From the NCBI GenBank assembly GCA_002286715.1, contig NSJX01000019.1, positions 62,001 through 126,000 of the forward strand: a stretch of 64,000 bases of DNA, read 5' to 3'. The notes under the pieces were generated by a model that saw only the letters and a program-made list of their open reading frames with translations, searched no databases and was not told where the DNA came from. Positions 1 to 13,300 of the stretch are shown here, one piece after another. The position numbers and the translations under genes were made by a program. Positions within the stretch are counted from its first letter, which is position 1, and the number at the start of each line of letters is the position of its first letter. This stretch comes from Dentipellis sp. KUC8613 (Eukaryota > Basidiomycota > Agaricomycetes > Russulales > Hericiaceae).

Positions 1-1846
1 GTCGCGAAGGCTGCCGTCGAGGAACATTCTGTCCATCAAGTGTCTCTATTGGCCGATCATCAAGGTCAGCTGGATCGCGCGCATGATGAAATTCGGGACC
101 TTCTAGGAGTGAAGGCGGCGCTGGAGAGGGCGTTCTCGGATCGCGGGGTGTTGCTAGACCATGCGGGGGCGGAAGTGGCGGAGGTGGTTGCGGCCAAGGT
201 TGCCATGGACGAGGCATGTTCGGAGCAGAGGGCTCAGTTAGTCAGCATGAGGGCGGAGGTGGAAGACTTGACTGCCGTGGTTGAAGCTGGGAGAAGGCAG
301 GTTGGGTTGAAGGAGGCTCTCCTTGCTGAACGAGGAGACGACTTGCACCGCGCGCACAGCCGGATCGAGGAGCTGATTGCGGCAAAGGCGACCTTGGAGG
401 AAGAGTCACAGGAGGTCAAAGGTGATCTGGCGGCGATGAGGGTGCAGGTGCAGAGGTTGACCGACGAGGCTGCGGGTGCGAGGGAGCAGTTGGCGACGAC
501 GGATGTCCTCCTCGCAGACTGTCGGGCCCAGTTAGCGGGTGCACAACAGGAGTCGAGGGATTCGTCTGTGGCTCGCGAAATGGCCACCAAGGAGTCGCGG
601 GAGAAGTCTGAGCTTCTCAGGTCCTGCAGATCAAAGCTCAACGCGGCGCACCTCGAGATCCAGCTGCTCGCATCGGCCAATGGTTCTATCATCCAGGAGC
701 TCAATAAGGTTCGGGCAAACTTGCGATACGCCGAAGGCGACGTCCAGGGACTTGTAGAAGACTTTGCTGCACTCAGTGCCGTTCTGTCCAAGCGGAACAA
801 GCAACTTTCTGCCAAGGTGCGTCCTATGTTGCTTCATTTACTGACGACGATTGATGGCCTTGGTAGGATGAGGAATGCAGGGAGTTGCAGATGGATGCGA
901 GCGCTCGAGAGGCTTCGCTTCTGGAGTCTATGGAGGAAATCAGCGAGCTCAGGTCGTCCAAGTCTAGCATGACAGCCGCGATCGAGGAGCTGCAGTCTGA
1001 GCTGGATTCCCAGGTGCGCCTCTCTCTTTTTCAACTCATGGTCCCTCATTCTGACGATTTCATTCGTAGAATACGGAAGAGCGGGCAATCGTGGAACCGG
1101 GCGTCCAGAAGGAGCAGCTGGACGAGATCACCGTGCAGCTATCTGAGGCTCGCGCAGAAGTGCAACGTAAGGATGTGGAGATTGCAACGCTCACAAGTGA
1201 TATCGAGCTCGTACAGGCGGATTTGTCTGCATCGGAAGCTCGTGAGGCCAAGACGGAGAAGAAGCTGTCTTCAAAGCGCCAGGAATTGAAGGAGGCGCGA
1301 GAGAAGCTCCTGGAACTCCAGATTCAAGTCGGCGGTCTCCGCGCTGAGACGGCGTTCACACAGACCCAGCACAGCGAGTTGCGCAACAAGTACAGGATCA
1401 TTAGGGAGACCTTCCTAGAGCTGGAGGCGGAGCTGCAGAGTACGCAGACCGACCTCGCGGACGCCGAAGCGAAGGCGATGAGGCATGCCAAAACGTTCTC
1501 GAGTCTCGCTGAGAAGGACGAGCTTATTCAATCCTTGGAGGAGTGCATCCTTGAGCTCACTGGGGCGCCAATGCCCTTTGAATCTCCTGTGCGGAAGACA
1601 GAGAAATCCTACGCTCCTTGCTCTCCGTCGCCTCTTGGCCCCTTGCCCTTGACGCCGCCTTCCACGCCGCCTGCCCGACGCTCGGTGAAGCGATCCTCGA
1701 GCTCTGAGAAGGATGTTTCAATCCTCCGCGCGTGTGTTCTTCTCCGTGAGGCGTCGCGGTCAAGTAATATCCCGGTCCCGAAGGGGAGTCCTGAGGATGG
1801 ATTCGTCAAGCCAGCGACGGATGTTATCATTCAAGACCAGCCCTGA
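1..1846 (+). CDS. Coiled-coil protein, 3' part only
   Basis: The reading frame is open from the first base, so the gene starts upstream of the window. Three exons join in frame: 1-816 (donor gtgcgt), 891-1013 (acceptor ttgcag) and 1070-1846 (acceptor ttcgtag), ending in TGA. The product is almost wholly alpha-helical, rich in Glu, Lys, Ala, Leu and Arg with heptad-like spacing, as in long coiled coils. After about 1560 it turns into a Pro/Ser-rich tail (SPSPLGPLPLTPPSTPP). No catalytic motif is visible. Such a design fits a structural or scaffolding protein (myosin-tail, kinesin-tail or SMC-like in appearance), but nothing seen here names the family, and the missing N-terminus may hold the diagnostic domain. 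That it is a real coding region is well supported; its function is unknown. Confidence 0.75.
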
Positions 1847-3367
1847 ACCCGACTTACCTGGCTTCCAGCTAATCGCAACTCGTGGCCGACTATCTGCTTT
1901 GCTTCAAGTCTTAGCGCAGGGTCGCTTTCACTGGCCGTCTTCTGCACTCTTGAGCTCGATATAATCTTCAAAGTATCTTCTGTATATGTCTTCATCTAGG
2001 ACCCCCAGTATATTCTAGCCTCTGGGATCTTCGCAACATCTCACGTCTCAGAAGGATCTCTGGTCTTATCTGCCCGGTCGTCATCGACAACATGTCTGGC
2101 TATCTCCTTGCCTTTGTGAACATCTATCTGGCTGCGTTCAATATCTTTATTCCTATCTATTTTTATTTAATTGTTCATGTATCTACACCGCGTCGCGAAT
2201 ATAACGTTATCGTATCATTCGAACGAGCTGTGGAAAAATTGAAGACTAGGTACAAAAGAGGAGCAAATGTTTTGAGGCCAAGGTTCGATTCAAACGGCCG
2301 GAGGCGGTCCGGCCTGCGGTAGTAACCCAATGGCATGTCGGACCACCGTGACGGCGGCAACGACAACATTCGAGTCAAGGTCCCACAACGATGCATCACA
2401 ACGCACGCTTCTGACAACATAGGCGTTCAATGTTGGGAGTTGAATACTGATTTGACCTTCAAAGCTTCTCTTTTTTCCAGCGCATCGAAATTCTGTTTGC
2501 TCGACTCGAAAGGGCCATCTGTGATTGCTAGGTTTCAAGCTACTGAGTTTGTGCTGGCACATTCAGACTACGACTCGAATAATAATTTTTTTTTCTGACA
2601 CTCCGTAACTTGGTTCTTATTACTCGCGTCTGGCATGAAGAAACGGGAAGATCTATAGCACTCAAGCTCTAGATCCAAGCGAGTCCTTTCCTCACCGAAA
2701 GCATGCCTCCTCAAACAGGATGCGCTGCCTTCTCTGCATAATCCTCTCGCTCTCCTGGCGCTGCTGGCTCTCACCTTGTCTGGCAATCCCGGGACCTCAT
2801 TCTAGGCTATTTCTCCTCGTTTTTGCCGTTTAAGAGCCTCCTCGTTTCTGTCCTGACGCAGTTCTACCTGCCTACATCCATTTTGTATGGGCTTCATATT
2901 TATTGCCACTGTTATTTTGTGAATCTACATCAGGTCTTGGTCTTGGTCTTGAGAGGATAAGCTTTGTCGATGAAGGAATAATAGCAACGTGCACTCGCTT
3001 AGCGCGCATTCGCTGTGATGGTTCCGAGACTCCTTCTTTGGCACCGCGGCGCTTACGATTGCGTTTCGCCTCGCGGTAGTATAGATCGAGGCGCCTGACA
3101 TTTCTTCGCTCAATGCGCAGCCGAGAACGCGTCGACGCTATCTTGAGCACGCCTAGCCGCAGCGCGCAGTGTCAGGTGTGCGGATACAACGTGCAAGAAG
3201 GAAGCTCACATGAGGGGTCCCGTTATCATCTTCACATCGAGCCAATCCGTCAAACAAGCTGCGCACATGCCCGTCTGCATATAAAGGCATGTCTTCCATG
3301 AACGCTTCTAACTCAGCATCCCCTAGCGCCTATCCCTGGACTATCAATTCGACCCCATCTAGTATCA
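1847..3367. other. Intergenic region, no gene recognised
   Basis: About 1.5 kb between the coiled-coil gene and the zinc-finger gene. ORFs are short, overlap on both strands and do not join into a convincing product. A short GC-rich palindrome (ggccgg/ccggcc arms) lies near 2297-2315. I see no RNA gene. Confidence 0.5.
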
Positions 3368-5002
3368 ATGGTAAAATCCAAACCTTGTCCTGAATGCGGG
3401 GTCATTGTATTGGGGGCGAAGGCTTTGAAGGCGGTGAGCATAATCCTGGCGACCTGTCATTCGCGCTGTGTGTTGATTATTGGGGCTCAGCATCATGAAT
3501 TGTACCATATGACTTTCGTTTGCAGCACATGCGATAAGCGGTTCTCGAAAGAAGAGGAGATCAAGGCCCACTTCAAGTTATCGCAGGTCCACCCGGGTTG
3601 CCTTCAATGCGACGAAGGGTTTCAGGATGATGTCATGCTTGAAATTGTACGCTCGATGCTGTCGCTAAGGTGCCCGCTGTGCACTGATTCAACATGTGAC
3701 ATAGCACCGAATCACACACCATGAGTTGCTAAGATGTTTGGTCTGCAACATCGCAGTTTCTGTGGACGGTCTGTGGGATCACTATCGGAAGTCTCCCAAC
3801 CACCCGTCGTGCACGTTCTGCAATATCGGATTCCCGGGTCCAGCTGAATACAACGAGGTAAGCCGTGCTGTGAAGTCGCTCATTAAGTCCTCTTAGCTGA
3901 GAAGCAAATGCCGGATAGCATTGCAGCCGCGAGCATACGAACCTCTTCTGCATATCTTGTCGAGAGATGTTTGACTCGTCGCTGTTACGACACTTGCACT
4001 TCTTCCTGTCGGACGCACACCCGAAATGTTATCTATGTCAGAGGGCATTCCAGGATGATGAGGGCATGGCTAATGTAAGTATGCGAACGGTCGCATGTCA
4101 AGACAGAATTCTTACCTGAAGTGGATACAGCACCAGTGTCCTCTCGCGAGACGGGTATTTCAGCAATTCAAACAGTCGGCTGAAAATGCAGCTCCAGTGG
4201 CAAGCACGAGTGAAGCGAAGGTGAGATTCATCTTACTTATGTGCGAAGCAGCTTGGCTTGATTTGCCTTCAATAGCGAGCGTCAGACATAGATCACAATC
4301 CAGCGAATATTGAGATTACTCACATCCAGGATCCGGCCCCGCCAGTCGAACGGCTTAAGGTGAATGGGCGTTCTCCAGCCCCAGATACCGCGCCCCGCGC
4401 GATGTCCGCCCCGCCTTCCGCGGCACCGACTCCTACGCGAGAAGCTCTCATGTCTGAAGCATCTGCTGTAAGTGAACCTGAATGGAAATCCTCACTGTTA
4501 CTGAATCAGCAATGACGCTCGGCAGTATATCGATCGCTACCTCTCCGGCGAGCCCCGCTCACCTACGCTCATCCGCAGCCTTGCTCCATCCGTAGACGAC
4601 GACGCACGCTCAGGGTTGAGCGACTGGGAAGTGGATAGGCTCGCCGACGACACCCCAGATGCTAGGCCCAGACAGGATGGGAATCGAAAAGACCTACCGA
4701 GGACGAATGGTTCGGCACATCGGAGCTCGGGGGAAACACATGACGACGAACCTCCAAGGGCCACGCATATGTACTGCAGGCTCTGTCGCCTGGATCCCTG
4801 CGACGACGCCACCGCCACGATGTGCGGGCATGTTTTCTGCAACCGGTGAGTAGACAATGTTTCGGTACCTGCTTGAGCCCCATAATTCACTGTGTCGTTA
4901 TTATACAGGTGCATCACCGATCGAGTGAAGACAGAGTCGTGCTGCCCTGTGTGCTCCACCACGATATTGTTGTATTCTCTTGTTCGCCTGCACATTCTCT
5001 AG
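3368..5002 (+). CDS. C2H2-like zinc fingers plus C-terminal RING finger protein
   Basis: The product starts MVKSKPCPECG. It has a series of short Cys2/His2-like units: CPEC with two His; CSTC with His about 12 residues later; CLQC; CLVC with DHY; CTFC; CYLC. A Ser/Pro-rich linker follows, and then a C3HC4 RING: CRLC, MCGHVFCNRC and CCPVC, encoded at about 4770-4960. The RING is completed only after splicing an intron inside the CNR/C junction (donor gtgagt near 4844, acceptor ttatacag near 4909); the spliced frame ends with TAG at 5000-5002. The first intron (gtgagc to ggctcag, about 3434-3490) also preserves frame. RING fingers usually act as ubiquitin or SUMO E3 ligases. The array of degenerate fingers before the RING resembles an architecture common in Agaricomycetes, of unknown substrate. 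The middle exons are less certain than the ends. Confidence 0.65.
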
Positions 5003-5463
5003 ATATCAGTACGAGTCTGTATAGTCGCGGATCCTCACAAGTAGGCCCAGACACCACATAATGCAACACCGCGTATAATAATAAGAGAAATCGGAATATG
5101 GTTTGAACAAGGGAGTGCGGGGTAAGCTATTCTGAAGATCAAAGGGGGGATACACAGGGTCGTAAGCATGATTCGATCGTCAGGAGCTCGGTATCACGTA
5201 GGAGCAGCAAAAGCAGTGAGCACAAAGCGGCAATACATTGGGAATAATAGCATTCGGCCCATCCGAATCGGAATAAATGACAAACATGGCTCGGCAAAGC
5301 ATATTAGATGCGAACGGCGGGAGGCGGTAATGGAGTGTAACAAAGCGAAGCGAGAGACGGACAGAAAGTGGAATCCCGATGCGACGACAACATGGCGAAT
5401 AGAACGGAAGATGGACCGGAGGAGGTATATGTACAATTCGGAACGCACTGTAAGATAGGTAGC
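5003..5463. other. Short intergenic region between convergent genes
   Basis: This 3' region is shared by the RING gene (plus) and PDS5 (minus). Only short, overlapping ORFs are present and I see no supported feature. Confidence 0.5.
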
Positions 5464-8400
5464 TCAATTCTTTTTCGGACTTCGTTTCTTCGAGACCTGT
5501 TGCTTGATCTTCGCCTATCGACATCCCCGGGGTCAGCATGCAAAATACGAAAACGAGATATGTAAACGCACTTTGGCTCGTGTCCGTGCTCCTCGACCCA
5601 GCCTCTCTTCCTTTTGTTCTTCTGCTTCTTCGGGACTCGATTCCGACTTCGCCTCTCCAGCGTCTTCGTCATGTTCCTCTTCATCAGAGCTTCCATCTGC
5701 AACAGATGATTCTTCGTCCTCCTCGTCCTCGTCATCATCGTCGTCATTGCGCTTTCGCCGAGCTGTCGCTCGCGCTCGCCTGTCCACCTATCAGTTTCTA
5801 AATTCTGTGCCCAAGGCAGGAATGTACACTCACTTCGTCTGCCCGTTTGTTCGTGTAGCAGCACTCGCCTTCCTTTTGCGTGGTGGCTTCGGTTTCTCCG
5901 CTGCAGCGGCTGCCCTTGCAGCCTTCGTGTGTTCTTTTAACCACTCCAACGTCTCTTCCGGGAGGTATACGTGCTTCAGAATCTACACCCGAGCTCAGTC
6001 ATGGCGCTCGCGAGTTCAGGAACCAGGATCAGCATACCTCGTTCGCCGTCTGAGCATTCGGTAACGGCTTCAAGATGTCTGAGAACAGCTTGATCTTGCC
6101 CGGATAACTCTGCAGGGACCAGTTGTGCGTTTGTGCACGGGCCTTGATGACGTACTGCGCGAGCTCGCTGAGCGCATACAAGTGCTGTGAACACGGCAGT
6201 CATATGAGCACCAACAAAAATCAGACACGAAGGAAAGAGGCACACCTCGCTGCACATTTGCGACTCGGAGTCCCTGACTGTCTTCATCTTTCCCGCGAGA
6301 TGATACAACAACGATATATTTTCTGAGTTGGCGATGAGCTCGAGGTAGAACTCGATGTACCTGTTCGGCGTAAGTATGAAGACGACTAGGTAAAAGGAAT
6401 CACATACTTCGCCATGTCGGGCAGACTATCTTGAGTCAGCGCAAAATCGGGATGGTGGGCCAGCAGGTGCAAAAATCGGACGAAGATCATCTCGAAGCGG
6501 GCGAGACGCATAGCTAGGACAAAAGCATCAGTATCCGATGGTCCTTTGTAGGGTACCATGGAGCATACCTGGAGGCGCACTTCGATACGCATATATTACA
6601 TATGCCTTCGCCTAGAAGCCACGCATTCAACGATCGTCGAAGACTGAGAAAATGACTAACACACCATGCTCTTGACATCTGCCTCGGGATCGTGGATAGT
6701 GATGAACGGTATGGTGTTGAAATGGGCAGGCAGCTTCTGGTTCGACAACAACATGACGAGCTTCGACAAGAAGCCGAAACGAACTTGATAACAGGCATCC
6801 TGGAGACCAGGTTGAACAGAGACCTGCGAACACAAGGAAACAACATACCTGAATCGTGATGGCGAGCATGATGAAATGCTCATTCACGAAGCGGCCGAAT
6901 GCATCTGCTGATGCAAGATGGAGCAGCGACACCGCGGCTTGCAAACGCAGGCGAGACTTCACCCTCGGACTATAATGGAAGTCACTAGTCAGACGTCCAA
7001 TGCACTTCAAACATCGAAGGATATAGACTCACTCATCTGTCTCCGCACTCGCAGCGCTAAGCGATCCGCCATTCTCAAGAATCGACATGAACATCTTCAT
7101 GACAGGAATGGCAACATCCAGCGCTGTAGGCGCGGTCGCATGTGCAAGGCAGCGCACACGGCAGACCTTGAGTGCGACCAGCTGTGCGCGCAACGCTACA
7201 GGCATGTCGGCGTTCTCGATCCACTCCGTGTCGACCAACATCATATTCTGCGGTATTCCTGTGCTCAGTATTCCTGGTAAGATAGAGTAGCCGAACGTAC
7301 GGGGTCCAGCGTGACGGGCTGCATGAGTACGTTCTTCACGACGAAGGACATAATGTCTTGACTCCGCTTCTCGAATGCGTCGGGTGCGGCGCTCGCGAAC
7401 TCGCGAAGAACAGCGAGATGTGCGACAAGTGTTTCATCTTCTGAGTCTAGATCCATCTCAGGCAACGTATCGGCGATGGCCTGGGCGAAGAAGATTTAGT
7501 TGAGTAAGGACCGCGCATATAAGTGGACCTACGTCAACTACATGCGCGCACTGCTTAGCGCTGTCTTTCGACCGTGCCAACAACCGTGCTGCAAATTTCG
7601 AATGGCGCGCGTCCGAGTCAAGCGCAAACCGCAGCACGCGCTCCGTCATACGCCTAGCATTTCGCTCAGCATATTGGGTGAGGGGCGTAGATGAGACACG
7701 TACTTGTCACTGGGAGCAAGCTTCTCGTCCACTGCTGCCACTGCCGCAAGTGCTTGCAAGCAAACCTCAACCTGCCTCGCATGGCCACTCCGCGCATCTG
7801 CCGAACATGCCTTGGCGAGCTCGCCAACATGTGAGCGGAACAGAGCAGGACAATGTTTCGCGACGAAGGATAGAAGCATCGCGGCAGAATCACCCTCCGT
7901 GCCAGTATCGCGCTGCAGACGGCGCACGAGCTGTGGCACTGAGGACTGGTTGATGAAGCGAAGGCTTGCGCGGCGGAGGAAAGTGGACATAGTAGCGTGA
8001 AGTGTAACAGCAGATTGGTCGATGCGCTTGAGAAATTCGGACTAAATGAGACAGATCAGGTAAAGGGAGGGAGGGGCAGATCGGGGAAGCACGGACGGAG
8101 GATTTGACGAGGGTTTTGAGGTCAGTTTGGGTGTCCATGCAAGTCTTCAGGAGCTTGTAGAGCCGGCCTTCGTTCAGCTTCGCGAATGCACGGAGATCCT
8201 CGGCGGCTTTCTGCGGATCGGGCATCGAGCCTGATATCCTCTGAACGATGATGTTGAGCCGGCGAGTGATCTGGTCTTCGTTTTCGTCCATGATGCCTCC
8301 CTGCACCATCCCTGTCAGAGATTAAGTGGTTCAAACGTTTACAATGAGCTCACATTGTAATCGACACAGCAGTCTACGAATCTCTCGTATCCGGATGGTC

Positions 8401-10182
8401 GTCTTCGACTACTTTTAGCATCATTCTAGTGCAAATGCGCAACCACTTACGGCGTCTTGATCCCTGACAATATGAGCAACGCGTTCACCGCTTTCTCATC
8501 GAGGAATCTCATCGTCGTGAGCAAGCGGTCCGTCCATGCTGCCTCGTCTACTTCCGCATTCCGGGCACTCGGCATAGGCAACACATATTCTAAGAATACA
8601 TGCTCAACGGCCGCCCTCACTTCCTGCGTTGTCGAGCTCATGTGCAAGATCGCCTGCGGGATCCACGAGAACTGACGAACGGCTGCAGGATCGCCATTCT
8701 CGCTACAGACTTATGTCAGGAGAGAAGAATGGGGAGATGGAAAGACGTACATTTCGGGATACGCAAGGCTATAAAGTTTGCCGACACTGTTTAGCGCTTC
8801 GACACGGACGCTGTGCTGAACGGCGCCAGTGTTGGATAGGATCTTCAGAACACTGGAATGCAAAGCCTTACCTTTTTATCGAGCCCGCGGCCTGCGACAT
8901 TGCGCAACTGCTGCACCGATACATGGTGCAGTGCTGCTTCGTAGTCAAGCTGCGAATAGAGCTTACAGACAGCTGCGCGGACCTTCTCGTCCGGATCGAG
9001 CAGCTTGCTAGACAGAGCCTCTGAAGGCGACTGAGATGAAAATCAGCGCAAACGGGGAGACAAGCGCACCTTCGATGATCTCACGCTGGTCCGCGAGGCT
9101 GGTGATAAGGCCGCGCGTAGCCTCGACAAGCGCGAGACGCACAGTCGGCGACTTGTCGTTCTTGCGCATCAGCCACACATTCCATGTGGTCGGGTACTTT
9201 CGTACGAGATCCGGACCGCCTTTGTCGGCGAACATCTCACCCAAGGCCTGAGTGGCGAGAGTCCGTAGCGAGACGTCCTCAACCCGGAGTTCCTCCTCGA
9301 GCTGTGGCACGACGTTGTGCAGAAGACCTGGACAGGTACGGTGAAGGCGTTTGATGAGATCGTGCGCGGTGCGAATGTCGGCGAGGTCGGTCTCGTCCTC
9401 GTCGGACGGGGCGTGTGCCACGATGATGTCGGTGAAGTATTGGCAGACATGCCGTTGAAGTTTGTCTGCAGTGGCATTACAGACTTGGACGGCGAGGCGG
9501 AAGGCAGGGTTGTCCATGCCCTATGGTAGGTGAGTATGAGCAAGAAAGAAGAGCGAGACGGACGCACGGGGTGTTTGTCCATGAATTGGGCCATAAGAGT
9601 CTCGAGCACTTCGTTGGGGAGGGATTGAGCCTCGTCGATAAGTGCGACGAGGATATCGGCGAGGAACATCTCAATTTTCTTCGCGAGATCTTGGCGGACG
9701 AGCGCGAAAAAGTCGCGGAAGATGTCCATGATGAGTTCGTCGGCATGAGGGAGATCGCAAACGAGGACAACACTCTTGACGGTGGAGAGCGACTCGAGAA
9801 GGTGGAAGTACTCCTGGTAGTAGGGCGCATCGGGACCTTTGAGACCAGTGGTCAGCTGGCGGAAGAAGAACTGGAAGATGTCGCGGAGCTCGTTCTGGGT
9901 GTAGGGCGCGTCGGGCGCGTAGAGACGGAGGAGGTCAGCGAGACAGCACGCGGCATAGGCTTTCACACCGCGATCCTTGTGTAGAAGAATGGATGTATGG
10001 ACAAGCTCCTTGCGCACGGCACCAAGGGATGCGACATCGACGGTGTCCTGGTCGAGGTCGGCGAGCTCGACATGAAGCGTCTTGAGCTTTTTGAGGAGTG
10101 CGTCGGTGGATAGACCCTTGCCGACAAGCTTGTCGGAGAAGCGCAGCCTATGAGAGCCACCGGTGCGCGTCTGGGCGACCAT
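5464..10182 (-). CDS. PDS5: Sister chromatid cohesion protein Pds5
   Basis: The N-terminal exon reads MVAQTRTGGSHRLRFSDKL and continues through the conserved Pds5 region: LLKKLKTLHVELADLDQD, the CCLADLLRLYAPDAPYT motif (about residue 90) and the LRDIFQFFFRQL helix. HEAT-like helical repeats run through many exons down to about 5.8 kb. The C-terminus is an Asp/Glu-rich stretch (5650-5760) followed by a Lys/Arg-rich tail. The last exon (5464-5514, acceptor gatgtcgatag) ends SKKRSPKKN-stop, a likely nuclear localisation or DNA-contact tail. Pds5 binds the cohesin kleisin with Wapl and Eco1 and regulates cohesin release and acetylation in the nucleus. A start upstream at 10269 would add a proline-only leader, so I prefer the ATG at 10182. 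The gene is head to head with NAA15. The size, about 1,200-1,300 residues after splicing, fits the family. Internal exon edges were not all resolved. Confidence 0.9.
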
Positions 10183-10338
10183 CGTCGGCGACAAAGGGGT
10201 GGCGGCGGGCGGCGGCGACGGGAGAGAGGGCGGGGGAGGGGGCGGGAGTGGTGGCGGCGGGGCGCGCACGCGTCAACAACACGCGTTGTTTATGTTTATT
10301 TGTAATCCCGCTCTCTCTCCTCGTCGTCCTGCCCGACA
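10183..10338. promoter_or_regulatory. Bidirectional promoter region, PDS5 / NAA15
   Basis: Only 156 bp separate the two start codons (10182 on minus, 10339 on plus). It is GC- and purine-rich on the plus strand (ggcggcggcgacgggagaga type), followed by a short AT-rich stretch around 10285-10305. No TATA box is clear. Both genes must be transcribed from this segment unless their promoters lie inside the neighbouring coding region. Confidence 0.55.
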
Positions 10339-13300
10339 ATGCCGCCCGCTCTCGCCGCCCCTTCAAAGCGCGCTCTTCCCTCGAAGGAGGCAGGCCTCTT
10401 TCGCGAGGTCTTGACCCTGTATGAGGCCCGCCAGCTTAAGAAGGGCCTGAAGGCTGCAGACACTATTCTCAAAAAGTTTCCTGAGCATGGCGGTGGGTAC
10501 CGATAATCGTGCCCGTCACAGTCTTCTCAACTGCTTGCAGAGACCCTCTGTATGAGAGGTCTCATCCTCACGCATATGGGCAGACGCGAGGAGGGCCTCG
10601 AGCACGTCAAAAAAGGCGTCCGATTCGACCTCACATCCCACATCGTCTGGCATGTGTTCGGTCTCATTCAAAAAGGGCAGAAAAACTATGAGGAGGCTCT
10701 GAAGTCGTATACGCAAGCTCTACGATTTGACAAGGTGTGCAACATCTGTAATTCTTGTTAAATGCTAACTCATGCCGCTATAGGACAACATCAATATCCT
10801 GCGCGATGCCGCTCATCTGCAGACCCAACTCCGGCAATATGAGCACCTAGTCGAGACACGGCATACCCTCCTCCAACTTCGCCCGAGCCTCCGCCAGAAC
10901 TGGATGGCGCTTGCAGTCGCATACCACCTCAATGGCAACCTCCCTGAAGCGAAAAAGGTGCTTGAGCAGTACGAACGCACGCTCAAGGCACGTACACCTT
11001 CGCATCTCGATCTTCTCGTAATCTGACTCGCAAATAGAACGTCCCGGACTATGACTTCGAACAATCCGAGACCCTGTTGTACCATGTCCGCCTCCTCGAA
11101 GAGCTCGGCGAGACATCTGAAGCGCTCGCCCTCCTCGATGTCAACGCAAAGTCACGAGTCATCGTCGACCGTGTCTCCATTATGGAAATACGAGGTATCC
11201 TGATTCCGTGTCTCCCGCGCCCATATATTTACCATGACATAGCGCGCTTGATCTCGAAACTTGGAATGGCCGATGAGGCCGAGCAGGCATGGCGAACACT
11301 TATTCAGCACAATCCCGATGGTCTTGACTATTACCGTGGTCTTCTCCGCTGTAAAGGCATTGACCTCGGTACGCATCATATTCCCGATCTTTGAAACATC
11401 TGCTGACCGTCCAGCAGAGGCTCTCACCGACTCAACTCGTGTCGAAGCTCGGCATATCCTCCGCGAACTCTCAGAGCAATTCCCGCGAGCTGACAAGCCC
11501 ACCCGTCTTTCTCTCACCGTTACTGAAGGTAAGCGATCGCTTTCCTCTTTCGTCTCATACGAACCCTCCATTCCACAGGCGACGAATTCACCGAACTCGC
11601 CCGTGCCTACCTCCTTCGCGGCCTCACGAAGGGCATCCCCTCCCTCTTTGCCGACGTCAAGTCGCTCTACGCCTCACCCGCGAAACAGAGCACGATCGAG
11701 TCCATCGTCGACGGCTTCCGCACAACACTTGCCGACGGCGGATCCCTTTCCGCAGATGCCGCATCTGGGTCTGCCGCAGCGCGCGAGGCGCCGACAACGT
11801 ACCTCTGGACGCTCTACTTCCTCGCGCAACACCATTCCGCCCGTGGCGCACACGCACAGGCGCTTGAGCTCCTCGACGTCGCGCTCACGCACACCCCTAC
11901 ATTGCCGGAATTGCGTACATTCCGCGGGCGGGTTTTGAAGCGCGCTGGTGACCCGTACGGGGCGGCACGCGCGCTGGACGCTGCACGGTTACTTGACGGG
12001 CAGGATCGTTTCCTGAATACTAAGAGTGCGAAGTACCGGCTGCGGGCGGGCGAGATCGAGGAGGCCCAGGAGGTGTTCGGTATGTTCACTAAGGTGAGTC
12101 GGGCGTGGATCTTCGCAGGCTGAAACAGCTGTTGACGGCCGAGCAGAAAGACGCTCCGAGTCCAGGAGCTGATCTGGAGGACATGCAGTCGCTGCTGTAT
12201 CTCACCGAGGAAGGCGACGCACATCGGCGGAACGGTAAGCTGAACTTGGCGCTGAAGAAGTACCACGCCGTGCAGAAGGTGCGTCGAGAGTTGCTTTTCG
12301 TCTGGCAAACGCCAATTTAGCGTGCCGCGGTAGGTGTTTGCGGAGATCGAGGATGACCAGTTCGACTTTCACGGGTATTCGATACGCAAATTCATTGTGA
12401 ACAGCTACATCGAGTGCGTCCTCTCCTTCCGTTGTCTTGTATATTCCTGACTCCCAGAGCAGCATGGTTCAATGGGAAGACCACCTTCGCTCACACCCTT
12501 CCTATGTTTCCACCGCACTCTCCGCCTCCCGAGTACGCATTGACGTCTTGCCCGCTGACGCCTGCCCACCCCTTACATCTGATTGTACAGATATACGTCC
12601 GTGTGCACGATGATCCATCTATCGGGACCGCATGCACTTCATCTGGTAGCCCCCATCTTACCCTCTATTCGATCGTTAATGCTTACGCCCACCATATAGG
12701 CACCCTCACAGAGTCAGAAAAGAAAGCCAAGAAGAAGGCCAGCAAGAAGGCGGCGCAGAAGCTTGCAGACGACGTCAAGAAGGGTGTGTTCCCTTTCACC
12801 CTTACACGAGATAGTCTAACTGACTCTCGAGACAGCGGCAGCATCTGCAGGGAATGAGGACAAGGGCCTCGATGTCCCCACGCCGAAAGACGACGATCCT
12901 GACGGCACAAAGCTCCTCACTGGACCTGAGCCGCTCGAACGCGCGTGGAAATTCCTGCTACCACTGACAACGCTAGCAAAAGATAATATTGATGTCTGGA
13001 TCGCAGTCTACGACGTTGCTGTCCGTCGAGGTACGTACCTGATGTCGTGCCCGTCCGTCTTCGTCGTCTAAATTAACCGGTCTTCAGGCAAATACCTGCA
13101 AGCCGCACGCGCGCTGAAGCACGCGAAAAAGCTCGACGAGCAGCACCCAGACCTGCACGTCCGCCTACTACACTTCCGGAAAACCCGTGCGTTGTTTCCT
13201 CCATAGCCCTCTTCAGCCCGCACTCACCAACCGCAAACACAGATGCTGCGCTTTCATCACCACTCCCCGAGCCAGTAGGCCCCGTCGTGTCAGCTGCGCT

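Noticed and set aside
2276..2300. tRNA-like ggttcgattc
   Set aside because: The bases either side cannot form a T-stem and no cloverleaf is possible.
10240..10269. Upstream ATG for PDS5 giving a poly-proline leader
   Set aside because: The leader is compositional (ggcggcggcg) and the conserved Pds5 N-terminus begins at the ATG at 10182.
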